DNA of 5,959 nucleotides. It comes from Nitrospirota bacterium. Lineage in GTDB: Bacteria; Nitrospinota; Nitrospinia; Nitrospinales; Nitrospinaceae. The notes beneath the pieces are model-generated. The model was not told the DNA's origin. It worked only from the letters and a program-made list of their open reading frames with translations, and did no database searches. Below are positions 5,890 to 5,959 of the stretch, in pieces; position 1 is the first letter of the stretch, and the number at the start of each line of letters is the position of its first letter. The DNA lies in assembly GCA_030600405.1 (NCBI GenBank), contig JAUVMD010000097.1, positions 1 through 5,959 on the forward strand, in the 5' to 3' direction. The position numbers and the translations under genes were made by a program.

Positions 5890-5959
5890 CTAAAGTTGCA
5901 GAAAACTGCGTTCCTCTTTTGCAGTGTTGATGAAGTCGTGAGGCGGGATAAAACCTTTC
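5890..5959 (-). CDS. Possible C-terminal end of an unidentified protein (runs off right edge)
   Basis: On the - strand, a frame open from the window edge gives 22 residues ending IPPHDFINTAKEERSFLQL before a TAG at 5892-5890. The composition looks like a genuine protein tail (buried hydrophobics, charged helix), and its stop lies 78 bases before the ATP-grasp start, in line with the same transcription direction. The other - strand frame entering from the edge is also open but reads as Arg/His/Thr-rich low-quality sequence. No family can be assigned from so short a stretch, and the call could be chance. Confidence 0.3.
   Translation of the reverse strand, partial: KGFIPPHDFINTAKEERSFLQL

Noticed and set aside
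5898..5909. GCAG-AAAA-CTGC mini hairpin near the right edge
   Set aside because: Only 4 base pairs, no T run, and it lies inside the possible C-terminal coding tail, so it is expected by chance.

Overview
This window (roughly 50% G+C by eye, tightly packed) looks like ordinary bacterial chromosome from a flagellated Gram-negative lineage. The flagellar gene order and the lysine 2,3-aminomutase would suit a deltaproteobacterium-like or Nitrospinota-like marine or environmental bacterium. That placement is inferred from gene content only; no rRNA or taxon-specific marker is present. I see no mobile element, CRISPR array, tRNA or rRNA.

Left part (1-2147, + strand) is the end of a flagellar export operon. 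It holds fliI, the export ATPase, cut off at its N-terminus by the window edge. It is followed by fliJ, the coiled-coil stalk, and by a secreted coiled-coil protein with an MgtE-N/MotE-like C-terminal domain. Each junction is a 4-base ATGA stop/start overlap, so the three genes are almost certainly cotranscribed and translationally coupled.

Right part (2180-5959, - strand) converges on the flagellar operon with only 32 bases between stop codons. Reading leftward along the - strand it holds a possible C-terminal tail of a protein entering from the right edge, a 471-residue ATP-grasp-like protein of unassigned function, a 79-residue glutaredoxin-like protein, a lysine 2,3-aminomutase homologue (KamA) and a two-helix DUF502 membrane protein. 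The ATP-grasp, glutaredoxin and kamA genes are spaced 3 and 21 bases apart and form a clear operon. The DUF502 gene follows after 95 bases that contain an imperfect palindrome resembling a dispersed environmental repeat.

The most interesting feature is the ATP-grasp / glutaredoxin / KamA cassette. KamA keeps the radical-SAM cysteines, the PLP lysine and both acidic residues associated with free-lysine substrates, so it probably makes beta-lysine. None of the usual beta-lysine partners (acetyltransferase AblB, EpmA, NRPS) is visible. The adjacent ligase-like ATP-grasp protein is the obvious candidate for an unusual downstream step, but this is a hypothesis.
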